This document shows positions 7,467 to 16,687 of a stretch of DNA of 54,292 bases, piece by piece. The DNA lies in NCBI RefSeq assembly GCF_002015045.1, contig NZ_MUXX01000001.1:1-54292 (forward strand). Direction: 5' to 3'. A model generated the notes under the pieces. That model worked only from the letters and a program-made list of their open reading frames with translations. It did not search any database and had not been told where the DNA came from. Positions within the stretch are counted from its first letter, which is position 1. Each line of letters starts with the position of its first letter. Made by a program: the position numbers and the translations under genes. The stretch comes from Haemophilus paraphrohaemolyticus. Its GTDB lineage: Bacteria; Pseudomonadota; Gammaproteobacteria; Enterobacterales; Pasteurellaceae.

Positions 7467-8126
7467 ATGAGAATTTTACTAATTGAAGACGATAGCCTGA
7501 TCGGCAATGGTTTACAGATTGGCTTAACCCAACTCAGTTTTGCGGTGGATTGGTTTACTGATGGCAAAACTGGGCTGGATGCGCTGACTTCTGCGCCTTA
7601 CGATGCCGTGGTGCTCGATCTTACCTTGCCCAAATTAGATGGCTTAGACGTACTTCAACAATGGAGAGTGAACAATCAAGATGTGCCCGTGCTAATTTTA
7701 ACCGCTCGCGACACTTTAGATGAACGCGTAAAAGGCTTGCAACACGGGGCGGATGATTATCTCTGCAAACCTTTTGCATTAGCGGAAGTAGCAGCACGTT
7801 TGCAGGCGTTAATTCGTCGCCGTTATGGGCATCACAACCCTGTGATTGAACACGCAGGCGTGAAGCTCGATCCCAATCAACGAGCGGTTTCGCTTAACGA
7901 TCAGGTAATTTCACTCACCACGCGAGAATATAAATTACTGGAGCTTTTTATGCTCAATAAAGATCGCGTGCTCTCACGTGCTGCGATTGAAGAAAAACTC
8001 TCGTCTTGGGATGAAGAAATCAGCAGCAGTGCCTTAGATGTGCATATTTACAATCTTCGCCAAAAGCTTGGTAAGCAGTTTATCCGCACCGTACACGGAG
8101 TCGGGTATGCGTTAGGACAAGCATAG
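7467..8126 (+). CDS. qseB: Response regulator QseB (OmpR/PhoB family)
   Basis: This is a 219-residue response regulator. The receiver domain is at 1-120 with acidic residues E7/D8/D9 (LIEDDS), phospho-acceptor D51 (VLDLTLP), the Thr in LTARD and the Lys in CKPF. A winged-helix DNA-binding domain follows (about 125-218; [22 protein letters not shown]). It is partner of the sensor 31 bases downstream. In relatives QseB controls biofilm and virulence traits and its own operon. The CTTAA-N6-CTTAA site near 6500 is a plausible target. Confidence 0.93.
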   Translation: MRILLIEDDSLIGNGLQIGLTQLSFAVDWFTDGKTGLDALTSAPYDAVVLDLTLPKLDGLDVLQQWRVNNQDVPVLILTARDTLDERVKGLQHGADDYLCKPFALAEVAARLQALIRRRYGHHNPVIEHAGVKLDPNQRAVSLNDQVISLTTREYKLLELFMLNKDRVLSRAAIEEKLSSWDEEISSSALDVHIYNLRQKLGKQFIRTVHGVGYALGQA

Positions 8127-8157
8127 CAACCGCAAGCGGTCAAAAATGGAAAATAAA

Positions 8158-9513
8158 ATGCAAAACAAACGCCTAACCCTTCGCTTAATTTACGTTCTTT
8201 CTTTTACCGCACTTTTTGTCTGGCTTGTTTCCACCGCTGTCGCTTGGTGGCAAGTGCGTAATGAAGTAAATGACGTATTTGATGCCCAACAAATTCTGTT
8301 TGCCGAGCGTCTTGCCAACTCCGATTTAAGCCATATTCTGCTTGAGCACGCCGAAGATATAAACAAAATCCAAACGCATTCATTTAAGAAAAATTATGAT
8401 GATGATGCCCTTGCCTTTGCGATTTTTTCCAAACAAGGCAAGCGGCTTCTGACCGATGGACGTAATGGCGATAATTTTGTGTTCGATAACGAAATCGGCT
8501 TCGCCAAAGGCTATATGCTTAATGATGACGATGAATGGCGGATTTTCTGGCAGCCTGTGGCAAATGGCGATCTGATTATCGCCGTTGGGCAAGAGCTGGA
8601 ATATCGCGAAGAGCTGATTAACGAAATGATTTTCGGGCAGATGTGGATCTGGTTTACCAGCCTGCCGATTTTAATTATTGTACTTGCGTGGCTTATTCAC
8701 AAAGAGTTGCAGCCAATTAAACGCTTAAGCCAAGAAGTGCAGGGCAGAAAATCGGGCGATGTTTCACTGCTCAATACACAATCTTTGCCTCTGGAAATTC
8801 TGCCACTGGTACAAAATTTAAACCAATTTTTTGACCGCACTTCGGCAATGTTGCAACGCGAGCGCCGTTTTACGTCTGATGCCGCCCACGAATTGCGTAG
8901 CCCCTTAGCCGCTCTTCGTATTCAAACCGAAGTGGCACAGCTAGCAGGTGATAATGCTCAGCTTCGCGAGCAAGCTCTTTGCCATTTAACCCAAGGGATT
9001 GACCGTGCATCACAGCTTATCGAGCACCTGTTGATGCTTTCCAAGCTTGATAATTTGCAAGAATTGGAAGAAATTCAACCGCTTGATTGGAAAGGTATTA
9101 TCCAATCGCTGATTGCCGAACGCTATTTTTTGGCAGAAAAACGGCAAATAACGTTGGCTTTTGAAAAAGAAGCTGAGCTGAAAGAAAAACAAGGGCAGCC
9201 GATTTTAATTTCCTTAATGCTCAGAAATCTGATCGATAACGCCATCAAATATTGCCCTGAAGGTGCAAAAATCTCAGTAAAAATGACCGCTTGCCAAATT
9301 ATCGTGGAAGACAACGGTGGCGGCGTTGAGCCTGACGATTTGAAAAAACTCGGGCAACGTTTCTACCGCCCCGCAGGACAAAATGAAAAAGGCAGTGGCT
9401 TAGGGCTTTCGATTGTAATGCGCATTGCAGAATTGCACGGATTGAAAGTGCGGTTGGAAAATGTGATGGAAAACGGGGAAAGAATAGGATTACGAGCGAT
9501 AATTTTAGTTTAA
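8158..9513 (+). CDS. qseC: Sensor histidine kinase QseC
   Basis: This sensor kinase has 451 residues. It has an N-terminal membrane segment (about 8-30), a periplasmic domain, a second membrane segment (about 158-180), a short HAMP-like linker, a DHp domain with the phosphorylated His in [13 protein letters not shown], and an ATPase domain with N box (NLIDNAIKY), G1 (VEDNGGGV) and G2 (GSGLGLSIV). The ATG at 8158 is preferred because GGAAA lies just upstream; an in-frame ATG 12 bases earlier has no such site. QseC homologues respond to host catecholamines or to iron; the signal here is not shown by sequence. Confidence 0.93.
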   Translation: MQNKRLTLRLIYVLSFTALFVWLVSTAVAWWQVRNEVNDVFDAQQILFAERLANSDLSHILLEHAEDINKIQTHSFKKNYDDDALAFAIFSKQGKRLLTDGRNGDNFVFDNEIGFAKGYMLNDDDEWRIFWQPVANGDLIIAVGQELEYREELINEMIFGQMWIWFTSLPILIIVLAWLIHKELQPIKRLSQEVQGRKSGDVSLLNTQSLPLEILPLVQNLNQFFDRTSAMLQRERRFTSDAAHELRSPLAALRIQTEVAQLAGDNAQLREQALCHLTQGIDRASQLIEHLLMLSKLDNLQELEEIQPLDWKGIIQSLIAERYFLAEKRQITLAFEKEAELKEKQGQPILISLMLRNLIDNAIKYCPEGAKISVKMTACQIIVEDNGGGVEPDDLKKLGQRFYRPAGQNEKGSGLGLSIVMRIAELHGLKVRLENVMENGERIGLRAIILV

Positions 9514-9514
9514 A

Positions 9515-9554
9515 AATAAGGTGAGCTTTGGCAAATCCAAAGCTCGCCTTTTAT
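9515..9554. terminator. Bidirectional terminator between qseC and yedF
   Basis: AAGGTGAGCTTTGG and CCAAAGCTCGCCTT form a long stem with a 5-base loop. TTTTAT follows on the plus side and, read on the minus strand, TTATTTTTA follows. It sits between convergent qseC and yedF and can serve both. Confidence 0.85.
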
Positions 9555-9558
9555 GTCA

Positions 9559-9828
9559 TTATCGCTGAATCAAATAACGCAACTTCGTACCATCTTGCTC
9601 AACGCTTAACAACGTATAACCATGGTTTTTGGTGTCCACTGGAATGTTGTTAATCGATTGAGCACAGTCGCTTAATAGCTCTAAAATCTCGCCTTTTTTC
9701 AATTCTGGCATCGTTTCAAGCATTACGATAGCGGGGTATGGGCAAGGTTCGCCTAAAGTATCCAGCGTGTAATCTGGGGTGATGTCTTTCGGATCTTTAT
9801 CCAATTTTTGCACAACAGTAAATGCCAT
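9559..9828 (-). CDS. yedF: TusA/YedF-family sulfurtransferase-like protein
   Basis: This 89-residue SirA/TusA/YedF-fold protein carries the family CPxP motif (GEPCPYP, C29) near the start of the domain. It lies directly downstream of yedE on the same strand (38 bases), the usual yedE-yedF pair. TusA-type proteins relay persulfide sulfur, and the YedF branch is associated with selenium metabolism in genome surveys. The exact acceptor here cannot be inferred. Confidence 0.85.
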   Translation of the reverse strand: MAFTVVQKLDKDPKDITPDYTLDTLGEPCPYPAIVMLETMPELKKGEILELLSDCAQSINNIPVDTKNHGYTLLSVEQDGTKLRYLIQR

Positions 9829-9866
9829 AATGTTCTCCTGATATTTGAGATTGTGTATGATATTGA

Positions 9867-11084
9867 TTAGTTACATCCGCAAGAAGCTGCAGCTACTTTC
9901 GCTTTAGCTTTGGCAAGGAAACGTTTTTCCCACCAAACGACAGCAACCAAGCAAGCGATTAATAAGCCATAGTTAACGAGCAAGCCGCCAACAGGACCAA
10001 ACTCTTTGAGTAAGTTAAGTTTGTCGTAATCTAAGGCGAGTGCTGGTGCGATATCGTCCCATACGTAAGCAAGGTAGGTTGAGCCGATAACGTTACCCAC
10101 ACCAACCCACATAAAGTGTACTTGCCCTTCCATAGAACGATACATCCAACCTGTTTCGCAGCCACCTGCTAATACGATACCAAAACCGAATAATAAACCG
10201 CCGATAATCGCATTTGGGCCTGCCCACATAATTTTAGGAGAAACGCCTAATTGAACGTAAGAAAACACGCCTATAGTGCCCACAATAATGCCGAAGATAA
10301 TCGCTTTTGCCATATAAGCGCGCCCTGTTACCCATAAATCGCGGAATGCGGAGGTAAAGCAGATTTGCGCACGCTCAATCAATAAACCAAAAACCAATCC
10401 GCAAAACATTGCAAAACCAAGTTTGATAGACGATTGCATCACATAGAGGGAAGCGGTCAAATATGCCAAAAAGATTACCATCCCAATGCGGAAGCGGCGT
10501 GTGGCTTGTTTCGGATCGGTTTCTTGGATTTTTGCTGCCCCTTTTTTGAGCTGCAATTTTACGCGAAACATTGGAAGTAGAGTGACTTTTACCCCAAAGT
10601 AAGTCCCGATTGCAGTGGCAATAGTAAAGAACCACGCATGAACGGAGAATTGTGGAATCCCGGTGAAAAGTGAGGCCAAGTTACAGCCCATCGCCAAGCG
10701 TGCTCCGAAGCCAGCCAATGCACCGCCAATTAAGGCTTGAGCAATACGACGTTTGTGTGGCTGGTTACGCCATTTCACATTGTTCGCCCAAAGTGCTGCA
10801 GAAATACAGCCAGCGAACATTCCTAGAATCATCACGCCATCAATACGGGTGAAAATTGTACCTTGCATCCCGATGATTTTATAATAGCTCCATTCGCTTA
10901 CATCCACACCAAGGGCTTGTAACGCGTGACCGCCCCAGCGAGTAAATTCGCCCGTAACCGCCCAATAAGTACCCGTTACGCCGAAATAGTAAGCTGAAAG
11001 TAAACCCGCTGCGATCACCGCTGCCACAGGGTTCCAATATTTAATTAGATAATCTTGTTTGAATTGTTGCCAAATCTCTAACAT
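9867..11084 (-). CDS. yedE: YeeE/YedE-family membrane transporter
   Basis: This 405-residue polytopic protein has about ten hydrophobic segments and two copies of the YeeE/YedE signature containing a conserved cysteine (LAMGCNLASLFTGI and LAGGCETGWMYRS). Homologues include thiosulfate transporters (TsuA) and YedE/FdhT, linked by context to selenium. The last residues are CGCN. The ATG at 11084 follows two AAGGA motifs; a TTG 36 bases further upstream would also keep the frame. It forms a likely operon with the sulfurtransferase-like gene downstream. Confidence 0.88.
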   Translation of the reverse strand: MLEIWQQFKQDYLIKYWNPVAAVIAAGLLSAYYFGVTGTYWAVTGEFTRWGGHALQALGVDVSEWSYYKIIGMQGTIFTRIDGVMILGMFAGCISAALWANNVKWRNQPHKRRIAQALIGGALAGFGARLAMGCNLASLFTGIPQFSVHAWFFTIATAIGTYFGVKVTLLPMFRVKLQLKKGAAKIQETDPKQATRRFRIGMVIFLAYLTASLYVMQSSIKLGFAMFCGLVFGLLIERAQICFTSAFRDLWVTGRAYMAKAIIFGIIVGTIGVFSYVQLGVSPKIMWAGPNAIIGGLLFGFGIVLAGGCETGWMYRSMEGQVHFMWVGVGNVIGSTYLAYVWDDIAPALALDYDKLNLLKEFGPVGGLLVNYGLLIACLVAVVWWEKRFLAKAKAKVAAASCGCN

Positions 11085-11285
11085 TGTCCTTAAATCCTTA
11101 AGAGAGTTAATGATTTGCAAGCGAAGGTATATAATGAAAAATAGAATTGAATTGAGAAAAACAATTGGATTTGTTCACATCCTATACACAAACTTGCGAT
11201 ATATGAATGAATTACCGTTGAGGTGGTAAAAGTATAATCAAAAAATAGAGAGAAAACAACCCAAGATTGATAGATAGCAGATAAA

Positions 11286-11315
11286 ATAAAACCTCAAGCT
11301 AAATAACTTGAGGTT
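11286..11315 (-). terminator. Terminator after the helical-repeat lipoprotein gene
   Basis: AACCTCAAG and CTTGAGGTT form a 9-bp stem with an 8-base loop. On the minus strand TTTTATTTTAT follows, so it ends the lipoprotein transcript. Confidence 0.8.
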
Positions 11316-11340
11316 CTGTTTTAACTGAATTAGCAAAAAA

Positions 11341-11691
11341 TTATTTAGACTCAACTGCTTCTTTTACGGCATCTACTTTTTCGCCAACTTTGTTCATCAT
11401 TTCGGATGTTTTTTCAGTCGCTTTATCTGCCATTGCATCTGCAGCTTGTTTTACTTCTTCTGCTTTATCTGCTACTACAGCTTTGGTTTCTTCAACTTTA
11501 GCTGCTGTTGCGTCTTTTACTTCTGCTGCTTTTTGAACTACAGTCTCTTTAACTTCAGTTGCTTTTTCTGTTGCAGTTTGTTTCACTTCTGTCGCGGCTG
11601 CTTGAGCTTTTTCAGCTGTTTTTTGAGCTTGATCACAAGCAGTTAACGCTAATGCTGAACCTAAAACAAGGGCTAATAATGATTTTTTCAT
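11341..11691 (-). CDS. Alanine/lysine/glutamate-rich helical lipoprotein
   Basis: This 116-residue protein has a lipoprotein signal ending LTAC (C19). The mature part is almost entirely A, K, E, V, T and D, with an 11-residue-like periodicity (AAEVK/AEEVK, TEKATEVK, AAKVEETK). This predicts a continuous amphipathic helix of the kind seen in LEA-like and apolipoprotein-like proteins. It has no enzymatic domain. It probably coats a membrane or forms coiled coils at the periplasmic face of the outer membrane. It is a single-gene unit with its own terminator. I do not recognise a characterised homologue. Confidence 0.85.
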   Translation of the reverse strand: MKKSLLALVLGSALALTACDQAQKTAEKAQAAATEVKQTATEKATEVKETVVQKAAEVKDATAAKVEETKAVVADKAEEVKQAADAMADKATEKTSEMMNKVGEKVDAVKEAVESK

Positions 11692-11843
11692 AAGAACTCC
11701 ATAAAGTTAATTTTGCATCAATTGCTCACACTTAGTATATGTTTCTAACAAAAAGTTCATTTCTTTTACTTAAATGGTCAAATTTTATTTCGTTCTAGTC
11801 ATAAAATATTTCGATTTGAAAGTATAAAAACAAAGTTATCATC

Positions 11844-11881
11844 AAAAATTAAAGGGCTGAATATTTGATATTCAACCCTTT
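11844..11881 (-). terminator. Terminator after ydcH-like gene
   Basis: AAAGGGCTGAATAT and ATATTCAACCCTTT form a 14-bp stem with one G-T type mismatch and a 3-base loop. A T-rich tract follows on the minus strand. Confidence 0.85.
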
Positions 11882-11899
11882 CAACGTTCAATTAACAAC

Positions 11900-12118
11900 C
11901 TATTTCGCAGAATATTGTCTCAAAATTGCATAAAGCTCATCTTTAATTTTCAATTTTTCTTTTTTAAGCGTTTCAACTTCCTGTTGAGTGGCGAGTTCAA
12001 TATTCGCTTCTTGGTTTTTAATTTTTTGGTCGATTTCATTATGTTTATCAAATAAACGAGCGAAATGGGCATCTTCATTTTTCAATTTAGTAATCAAATC
12101 ACGATATTCAGGAAACAT
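11900..12118 (-). CDS. ydcH: YdcH family (DUF465) small protein
   Basis: This 72-residue, highly charged, helical protein starts MFPEYRDLITKLK and contains FARLFDKHNEIDQKI and LKKEKLKIKDELY, typical of the DUF465/YdcH family. Two antiparallel helices are predicted. It is a cytoplasmic protein of unknown function that is widely conserved in proteobacteria. It is a single-gene unit with its own terminator, divergent from the chalcone-isomerase-like gene. Confidence 0.88.
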   Translation of the reverse strand: MFPEYRDLITKLKNEDAHFARLFDKHNEIDQKIKNQEANIELATQQEVETLKKEKLKIKDELYAILRQYSAK

Positions 12119-12203
12119 AGTAAACTCCTTAAATTAGGTTATTAATAGATTCAATTTCATCCTACTCCTTTTGGCTTAACTTGGTAGTGAAATATCACAA
12201 AAA

Positions 12204-12219
12204 TTTGAACTAGATCACA
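12204..12219. promoter_or_regulatory. Possible CRP site between ydcH and the CHI-like gene
   Basis: TTTGA-N6-TCACA differs at one position from the CRP core TGTGA-N6-TCACA. It is centred about 89 bases before the start at 12300 and about 93 before the divergent ydcH start, so it could act on either. Moderate support only. Confidence 0.4.
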
Positions 12220-12299
12220 AAATTTTTACCTACTTCTACTACGACAAGCCGAAAATTTAACGGTATAATGCAAACTCAACTATTCAAGAGGCAATAAGA

Positions 12300-13235
12300 A
12301 TGCGCTACAAAGCTCTCTTTACTTTGTTATTTACCCTATTAAGTGGCAATGCTCTGTCTGATTGGAAGAAAATCAATGATTTAGATTACACGTGGGGTCC
12401 TTTTAAAATTTACAACATCTCTCTTTTCACGGAAACGGGCAAATATCAACCCAATATTCGTCCGCTTATGTTGAGCCTAAAATATGATAAGCCTGTGGAT
12501 GGACGCGATTTTGCTATTTCTATCGCACGTTCTTGGGCACGTTTAGAGATCAAACTTTCCAACCAAGAAGCGATAATCGACCGCTTGCGTAAAACATTGC
12601 CCGATTTAAAACCAGGCGATATACTTTATTATGTTGCATTGGCTGATCGTGGTTATTTTATTGTGAATAATCAAGTAATTGCGGGAGAATTTGACAAAGC
12701 GACTAATGATGCTATTTTGGCCATTTGGCTTGATCCGAAAGTAGATCTAAGCCATAAATTAATTGTGAAGAAAACCAATGGTTCACAAAATATCCATATT
12801 GCTGAGTACGATCCCGAAGATTCGGATGAAATCAATGTTGTTTCACCCTTACTAGAAGAAAAAAACAGCAAACCAAGTCCTGAGCTTTCAGATAAAACCG
12901 CTACAACGGAACAAGCGGTCGATCTTGAGCCAGAAAATGTAAACGAAAAAGTAAAAATGCACAAACAACCCGTGGTTGGCGTGCCTGATAAAGCCATTGT
13001 TGAGCCTGTAAAAGTCGAATCAACGCCAGAAACAAAAACCGTACAAGCGGTTGAAAATGTAGCAGAAGTCGCAACTGAAGAAGCAGAAAAGCAACCTGCT
13101 CAAGATGCCCGTAAAGCCCAACAAGACGAGCCAAAACTAGAGCAAAAATCAGAAGATAAGGTGGATCCTGAAAATCCAGAAATCGACATTCGCCCGATTG
13201 AAGATCCAATGCCTGACAATATTCGTGCGAGTTGA
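12300..13235 (+). CDS. Exported chalcone-isomerase-like protein
   Basis: This 311-residue protein has a signal peptide (residues 1-20, ending ALS). A chalcone-isomerase-like domain spans about 21-165 (GPFKIYNISLFTETGKYQP, ISIARSWARLEI, DLKPGDILYYV, FVALADRGYFIVNN-like block, AILAIWLDP), as in PF16036-type bacterial proteins. The last 120 residues are low-complexity and rich in E, K, P, V and A. The bacterial domain is not known to have isomerase activity; it may bind fatty acids or lipids. The stop overlaps the region just before proC, so the two are probably cotranscribed. Confidence 0.75.
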   Translation: MRYKALFTLLFTLLSGNALSDWKKINDLDYTWGPFKIYNISLFTETGKYQPNIRPLMLSLKYDKPVDGRDFAISIARSWARLEIKLSNQEAIIDRLRKTLPDLKPGDILYYVALADRGYFIVNNQVIAGEFDKATNDAILAIWLDPKVDLSHKLIVKKTNGSQNIHIAEYDPEDSDEINVVSPLLEEKNSKPSPELSDKTATTEQAVDLEPENVNEKVKMHKQPVVGVPDKAIVEPVKVESTPETKTVQAVENVAEVATEEAEKQPAQDARKAQQDEPKLEQKSEDKVDPENPEIDIRPIEDPMPDNIRAS

Positions 13236-13237
13236 TT

Positions 13238-14056
13238 ATGCAACACCCAAAACTTACCTTCATTGGCACAGGCAATATGGCTTGGGCAATCATTCAAGGC
13301 TTATTAAAAAGCGGTTATCCCGCGAGCCAAATCATCGCTTGCAACAAGAGCAATAAAACGCGTCGCAATGAATTACAAGAGATGGGTATTGCGACACAAT
13401 TTACCAATCGTGAAGCCGTTGAGTTGGCTGAAGTCCTGATCTTAGCCGTAAAACCACAAATGATGGCGGAAGTTTGCACTGAATTTGTGGATATTGATTT
13501 CTCACAAAAGACCGTGATTTCAGTGGCTGCTGGCATTTCTATTGCTCGCCTTGAACAGCTTTTATCGACCGCTAAAAACATCGTTCGCACCATGCCAAAT
13601 ACGCCTGCATTAATTGGCGAAGGTCTAACAGGCTTATTTGCAAAATCGTCGGTTAATCAGACCGCTTGCAAATTGGCGGAGCAGTTAATGTCTGCCGTTG
13701 GGCAATGTTATTGGGTGGATGAAGAGCATAAAATCAATCAGATTATTGCGCTTACAGGTTCTAGTCCTGCGTACTTTTTCCGCTTTATGGAAGCAATGCA
13801 ACACTCTGCAGAAAAAATGGGGTTTTCTGCTCAAGATGCTCGTTTTTTGGTGCAACAAGCCGCACTTGGTGCCGCAAAATTGGTGCAAGCTAATCCCGAT
13901 ATTCCGCTTTCACAATTGCGTGAAAACGTGACTTCAAAGGGCGGCACAACCGAAAAAGCATTAGACGTTTTCGAACAACAACATTTGGCTGAAACCATTG
14001 AGCAAGCAATGCAAGCAGCTATTTCACGTGCTACCGAAATGGAGCAATCATTATGA
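13238..14056 (+). CDS. proC: Pyrroline-5-carboxylate reductase
   Basis: This 272-residue P5CR performs the last step of proline synthesis (P5C to proline with NAD(P)H). The dinucleotide-binding motif GTGNMA is near the N-terminus, and the family signatures TMPNTPALIGEG and the long C-terminal helical motif with GSSPAYFFRFMEAM and VTSKGGTTEKALD are present. The ATG at 13238 is chosen over a TTG 6 bases upstream. It starts 2 bases after the preceding stop and overlaps the next gene by 4 bases (ATGA). Confidence 0.96.
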   Translation: MQHPKLTFIGTGNMAWAIIQGLLKSGYPASQIIACNKSNKTRRNELQEMGIATQFTNREAVELAEVLILAVKPQMMAEVCTEFVDIDFSQKTVISVAAGISIARLEQLLSTAKNIVRTMPNTPALIGEGLTGLFAKSSVNQTACKLAEQLMSAVGQCYWVDEEHKINQIIALTGSSPAYFFRFMEAMQHSAEKMGFSAQDARFLVQQAALGAAKLVQANPDIPLSQLRENVTSKGGTTEKALDVFEQQHLAETIEQAMQAAISRATEMEQSL

Positions 14057-15213
14057 TGAAACTTTCTCCGTTTAACTGGGCATCTTTCAACTTTTTTGGC
14101 TATTTCTGTGCTTATGGCGTGATGTTGCCATTTTTGCCTGTTTGGCTCAAACATTACGGATATAGCGCGGAAATGATCGGTTTAATCGCCTCCGTGGGGT
14201 ATATTTTTCGCTTTTTAGGTGGTGTGCTCGCCTCACAACGGGTAAAACACGTCGATCATCTCATTCCAACCGCTCGTGGCTTAACTTGGCTAAATTTAGC
14301 CGTTATTCCGTTCATTTTTCTCTTTGCGGATAATATTTGGCTACTCTTCCCGTTGTTAATGATTTTTCACGCTTTCAATGCGGGGGCGATTCCGATTGCA
14401 GATAGCATTGCTTCCATCTGGCAGCAACAGGTTGGATTAGATTATGGCAAATCACGTTTATTTGGCTCAGTCGCCTTTGTGGTGGGCTCGTTGAGTTGCG
14501 GCTATTTGGTCGGCTTTTTAGGTGAAAGCTCGGTGCTTTTCATTTTCGCTGGCTTTATGTTATTGCTCGCCTTTGGACAATCACTCAAGCCTTTGATTGC
14601 GTTACAACAAAACAGTGAACATCACGTAACAAATTCGCCAAGCTCTTGGGAAATTTTCAAAGAACCTACCGCTTGCCGAATGCTGATTACCGTTTCGCTC
14701 ATTCTGGGATCGCACGCTGCCTACTACACTTACAGCACGCTCTATTGGTCATCACTTGGTATTTCAACAGAGATGATCAGCCTGCTTTGGGGCATTGCAG
14801 TTGTAGCTGAAATCTGTATGTTCTTCCTTGCTAAACGTTTTTTAGGCAAGGTTAAAATTCACTATTTGATGATGATTGCCGCAACAGTCACCATTTCTCG
14901 TTGGATTTTACTGGCAAACATTAGCGATCCGACGCTGTTTATTTTTGAGCAATGTTTGCACTCATTTAGCTTCGCGATGACCCACTTTGCGATGATCCGC
15001 TATATTTCAAGCCAAGAAGTCGAGAAAATCGCCAAACTGCAAGGGCTCTATTTTGGCTTATCAAACTGCGCCATTGTTGCCATTTTCACTTTTATTTCAG
15101 GCTTGCTTTATCAATACAATCCAAGCTATATGTTTATTTTGATGGCAATAACTGTCGTACCAACCTTTTTCTTAGTACCACAAATAGCACCTAAAATAAT
15201 ATCTAAGCATTAA
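14053..15213 (+). CDS. MFS transporter, HcaT (3-phenylpropionate) type
   Basis: This 386-residue major-facilitator protein has about twelve membrane segments. The start SPFNWASFNFFGYFCAYGVM and the internal DYGKSRLFGSVAFVVGSL match the HcaT/YcaD-like MFS_1 family annotated as 3-phenylpropionic acid transporters. The substrate in Pasteurellaceae is unproven, and no aromatic degradation genes are nearby. Its start codon overlaps the proC stop (ATGA). Its 3' end overlaps the convergent pabA stop by 4 bases. Confidence 0.85.
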   Translation: MMKLSPFNWASFNFFGYFCAYGVMLPFLPVWLKHYGYSAEMIGLIASVGYIFRFLGGVLASQRVKHVDHLIPTARGLTWLNLAVIPFIFLFADNIWLLFPLLMIFHAFNAGAIPIADSIASIWQQQVGLDYGKSRLFGSVAFVVGSLSCGYLVGFLGESSVLFIFAGFMLLLAFGQSLKPLIALQQNSEHHVTNSPSSWEIFKEPTACRMLITVSLILGSHAAYYTYSTLYWSSLGISTEMISLLWGIAVVAEICMFFLAKRFLGKVKIHYLMMIAATVTISRWILLANISDPTLFIFEQCLHSFSFAMTHFAMIRYISSQEVEKIAKLQGLYFGLSNCAIVAIFTFISGLLYQYNPSYMFILMAITVVPTFFLVPQIAPKIISKH

Positions 15214-15800
15214 CGCATAAGCCAGTTACGTAGCATTTCCTTGCCATACTCGGTAATAAAAGATTCGGGGTGGAACTGCACCCCGTAAATTGGCAGAGTT
15301 GCGTGTTTGAATGCCATTAACACCGTTTGATCGCAAACTGAAGTTGCCACAAGCGGTGTTTTTTCAAGGGAGCTTTGCGAAATTGCCCACGAATGATAAA
15401 GCCCAATATTAAAACTTTCAGGCAAACTATCAAACAGCGGATTCTCTTCAAGCTGGCTTAATGGGCGTTGTTGCCCATGCCGAACCTCAGCAAGATTATA
15501 TAGCTCGCCACCAAAAAATTCCGCAATGGTTTGATGCCCTAAGCAAACACCTAAAATAGATTTACGCTGAGAATAACGTTCTAACATCGCAAAATTATTT
15601 GGATAAGCCCGCGGCACATCAGGTCCTGGCGAAATCAGAATATGGCTAAAATTGTCTACTTCATCCAAATCCAATTCCTCACTAAACACAATTTGCATCG
15701 GAATATTGAGTTCACGACAAAGGGGGCGAAGTAGATCGACGAGGTTGAAAGTAAAAGAGTCGTGGTTGTCGATGATAAGGAGATTTTTTGAATCAAACAT
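15210..15800 (-). CDS. pabA: Glutamine amidotransferase of aminodeoxychorismate synthase
   Basis: This 196-residue class I glutaminase has the nucleophile Cys in GVCLGHQ and the catalytic His/Glu in GVQFHPES; IDNHDSFTFNLVDLL and ISPGPDVP are typical of PabA/TrpG. No trp genes are near, and pabB-pabC lie 21 kb away in this window, so PabA (folate pathway, supplying ammonia to PabB) is the better name. TrpG is the alternative. The ATG at 15800 is preferred over a TTG 30 bases upstream. Confidence 0.82.
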   Translation of the reverse strand: MFDSKNLLIIDNHDSFTFNLVDLLRPLCRELNIPMQIVFSEELDLDEVDNFSHILISPGPDVPRAYPNNFAMLERYSQRKSILGVCLGHQTIAEFFGGELYNLAEVRHGQQRPLSQLEENPLFDSLPESFNIGLYHSWAISQSSLEKTPLVATSVCDQTVLMAFKHATLPIYGVQFHPESFITEYGKEMLRNWLMR

Positions 15801-15859
15801 TCTATTCTTTATCCAGTTATCTTTTGGCAAAGGTCGTTAAGTATATCAAAATCTTAAGA

Positions 15860-16654
15860 TTACTCCGCCCAAGCTTCTATCGTTAATTTCTTGCCAAAAT
15901 GGCTTTCAATAAGGCGTTCGGTAATCGCGTGCTGTGGATGTAACAATACCTCTTTGGTTGTGCCATATTCTAAAATCTCACCTTCGTGCATCACGAGTAA
16001 TTTGTCGCTGACGTGTTTGATCAAGCCGAGATGCTGCCCAATGTAGATAAATGAAAGGGCGAGACGTTGTTGAAGCTCAAGCATTAAGTTGATCATTTGC
16101 GTTTTGACTGAGAAATCCAAAGTGCTAGAGGTGTCATCAATAATTAGGATTTCTGGTTCTAAAATAAGGGCTCGTGCAAGGGCAACACGCTGTTTTTGGC
16201 TGTTGGAGGCCAGTGAAATGGGGGTTAGCACGTGATCTTTATAAAGCCCAACTAATTTGAGCGTTTGGAAAATGCGTTCATTACGTGCCTCTTCAGATAG
16301 CTGAGTTGCCATTCGAAGCGGGGCATCTAAAATCTGTCCGATGTTGTGATTGGGATCAAACGCATCATTCGGATCTTGAAACACCATTCGGATATGTTGG
16401 GCTCGGAAAGCGTAATCACCAAAAGCAAGCGGTTTATTTCGGAATAAGATTTGCCCAGAAGTCGGCTCAACCTGCCCAATGATCATTTTGGCAAGCGTGG
16501 ATTTTCCTGAACCATTTTCACCGATAATTGCAAGGGTTTCACGGCGATTTAGGGTAAAGGAAGCATCTTTTACCGCATAGAAATCGTACTTGTGGAACAG
16601 GCTGCTACGTTCGATAAAGCGTTTGCTTAAGTTTTGAATGTCTAGTAATGCCAT
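15860..16654 (-). CDS. sapF: Peptide ABC transporter ATPase SapF, stand-alone
   Basis: This 264-residue ABC ATPase is closest to SapF of the antimicrobial-peptide uptake system (SapABCDF). Walker A is GENGSGKST. The signature motif is degenerate (SLASNSQKQR where LSGGQ is usual), and Walker B ends LIIDDTS, with Asp in place of the usual catalytic Glu. SapF proteins as I recall them already deviate here (APGQKQR in E. coli). The gene is alone: the 170 bases upstream hold only a repeat and the fba terminator, so sapABCD are not adjacent. Confidence 0.85.
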   Translation of the reverse strand: MALLDIQNLSKRFIERSSLFHKYDFYAVKDASFTLNRRETLAIIGENGSGKSTLAKMIIGQVEPTSGQILFRNKPLAFGDYAFRAQHIRMVFQDPNDAFDPNHNIGQILDAPLRMATQLSEEARNERIFQTLKLVGLYKDHVLTPISLASNSQKQRVALARALILEPEILIIDDTSSTLDFSVKTQMINLMLELQQRLALSFIYIGQHLGLIKHVSDKLLVMHEGEILEYGTTKEVLLHPQHAITERLIESHFGKKLTIEAWAE

Positions 16655-16687
16655 AATTGATAATCAAATTTGCATTCATTAAAAACA

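Noticed and set aside
11446..11646. Plus-strand frame of Phe/Cys/Ser composition opposite the helical lipoprotein
   Set aside because: It is the mirror of an Ala/Lys/Glu-rich coding strand; no start signal and an implausible composition.
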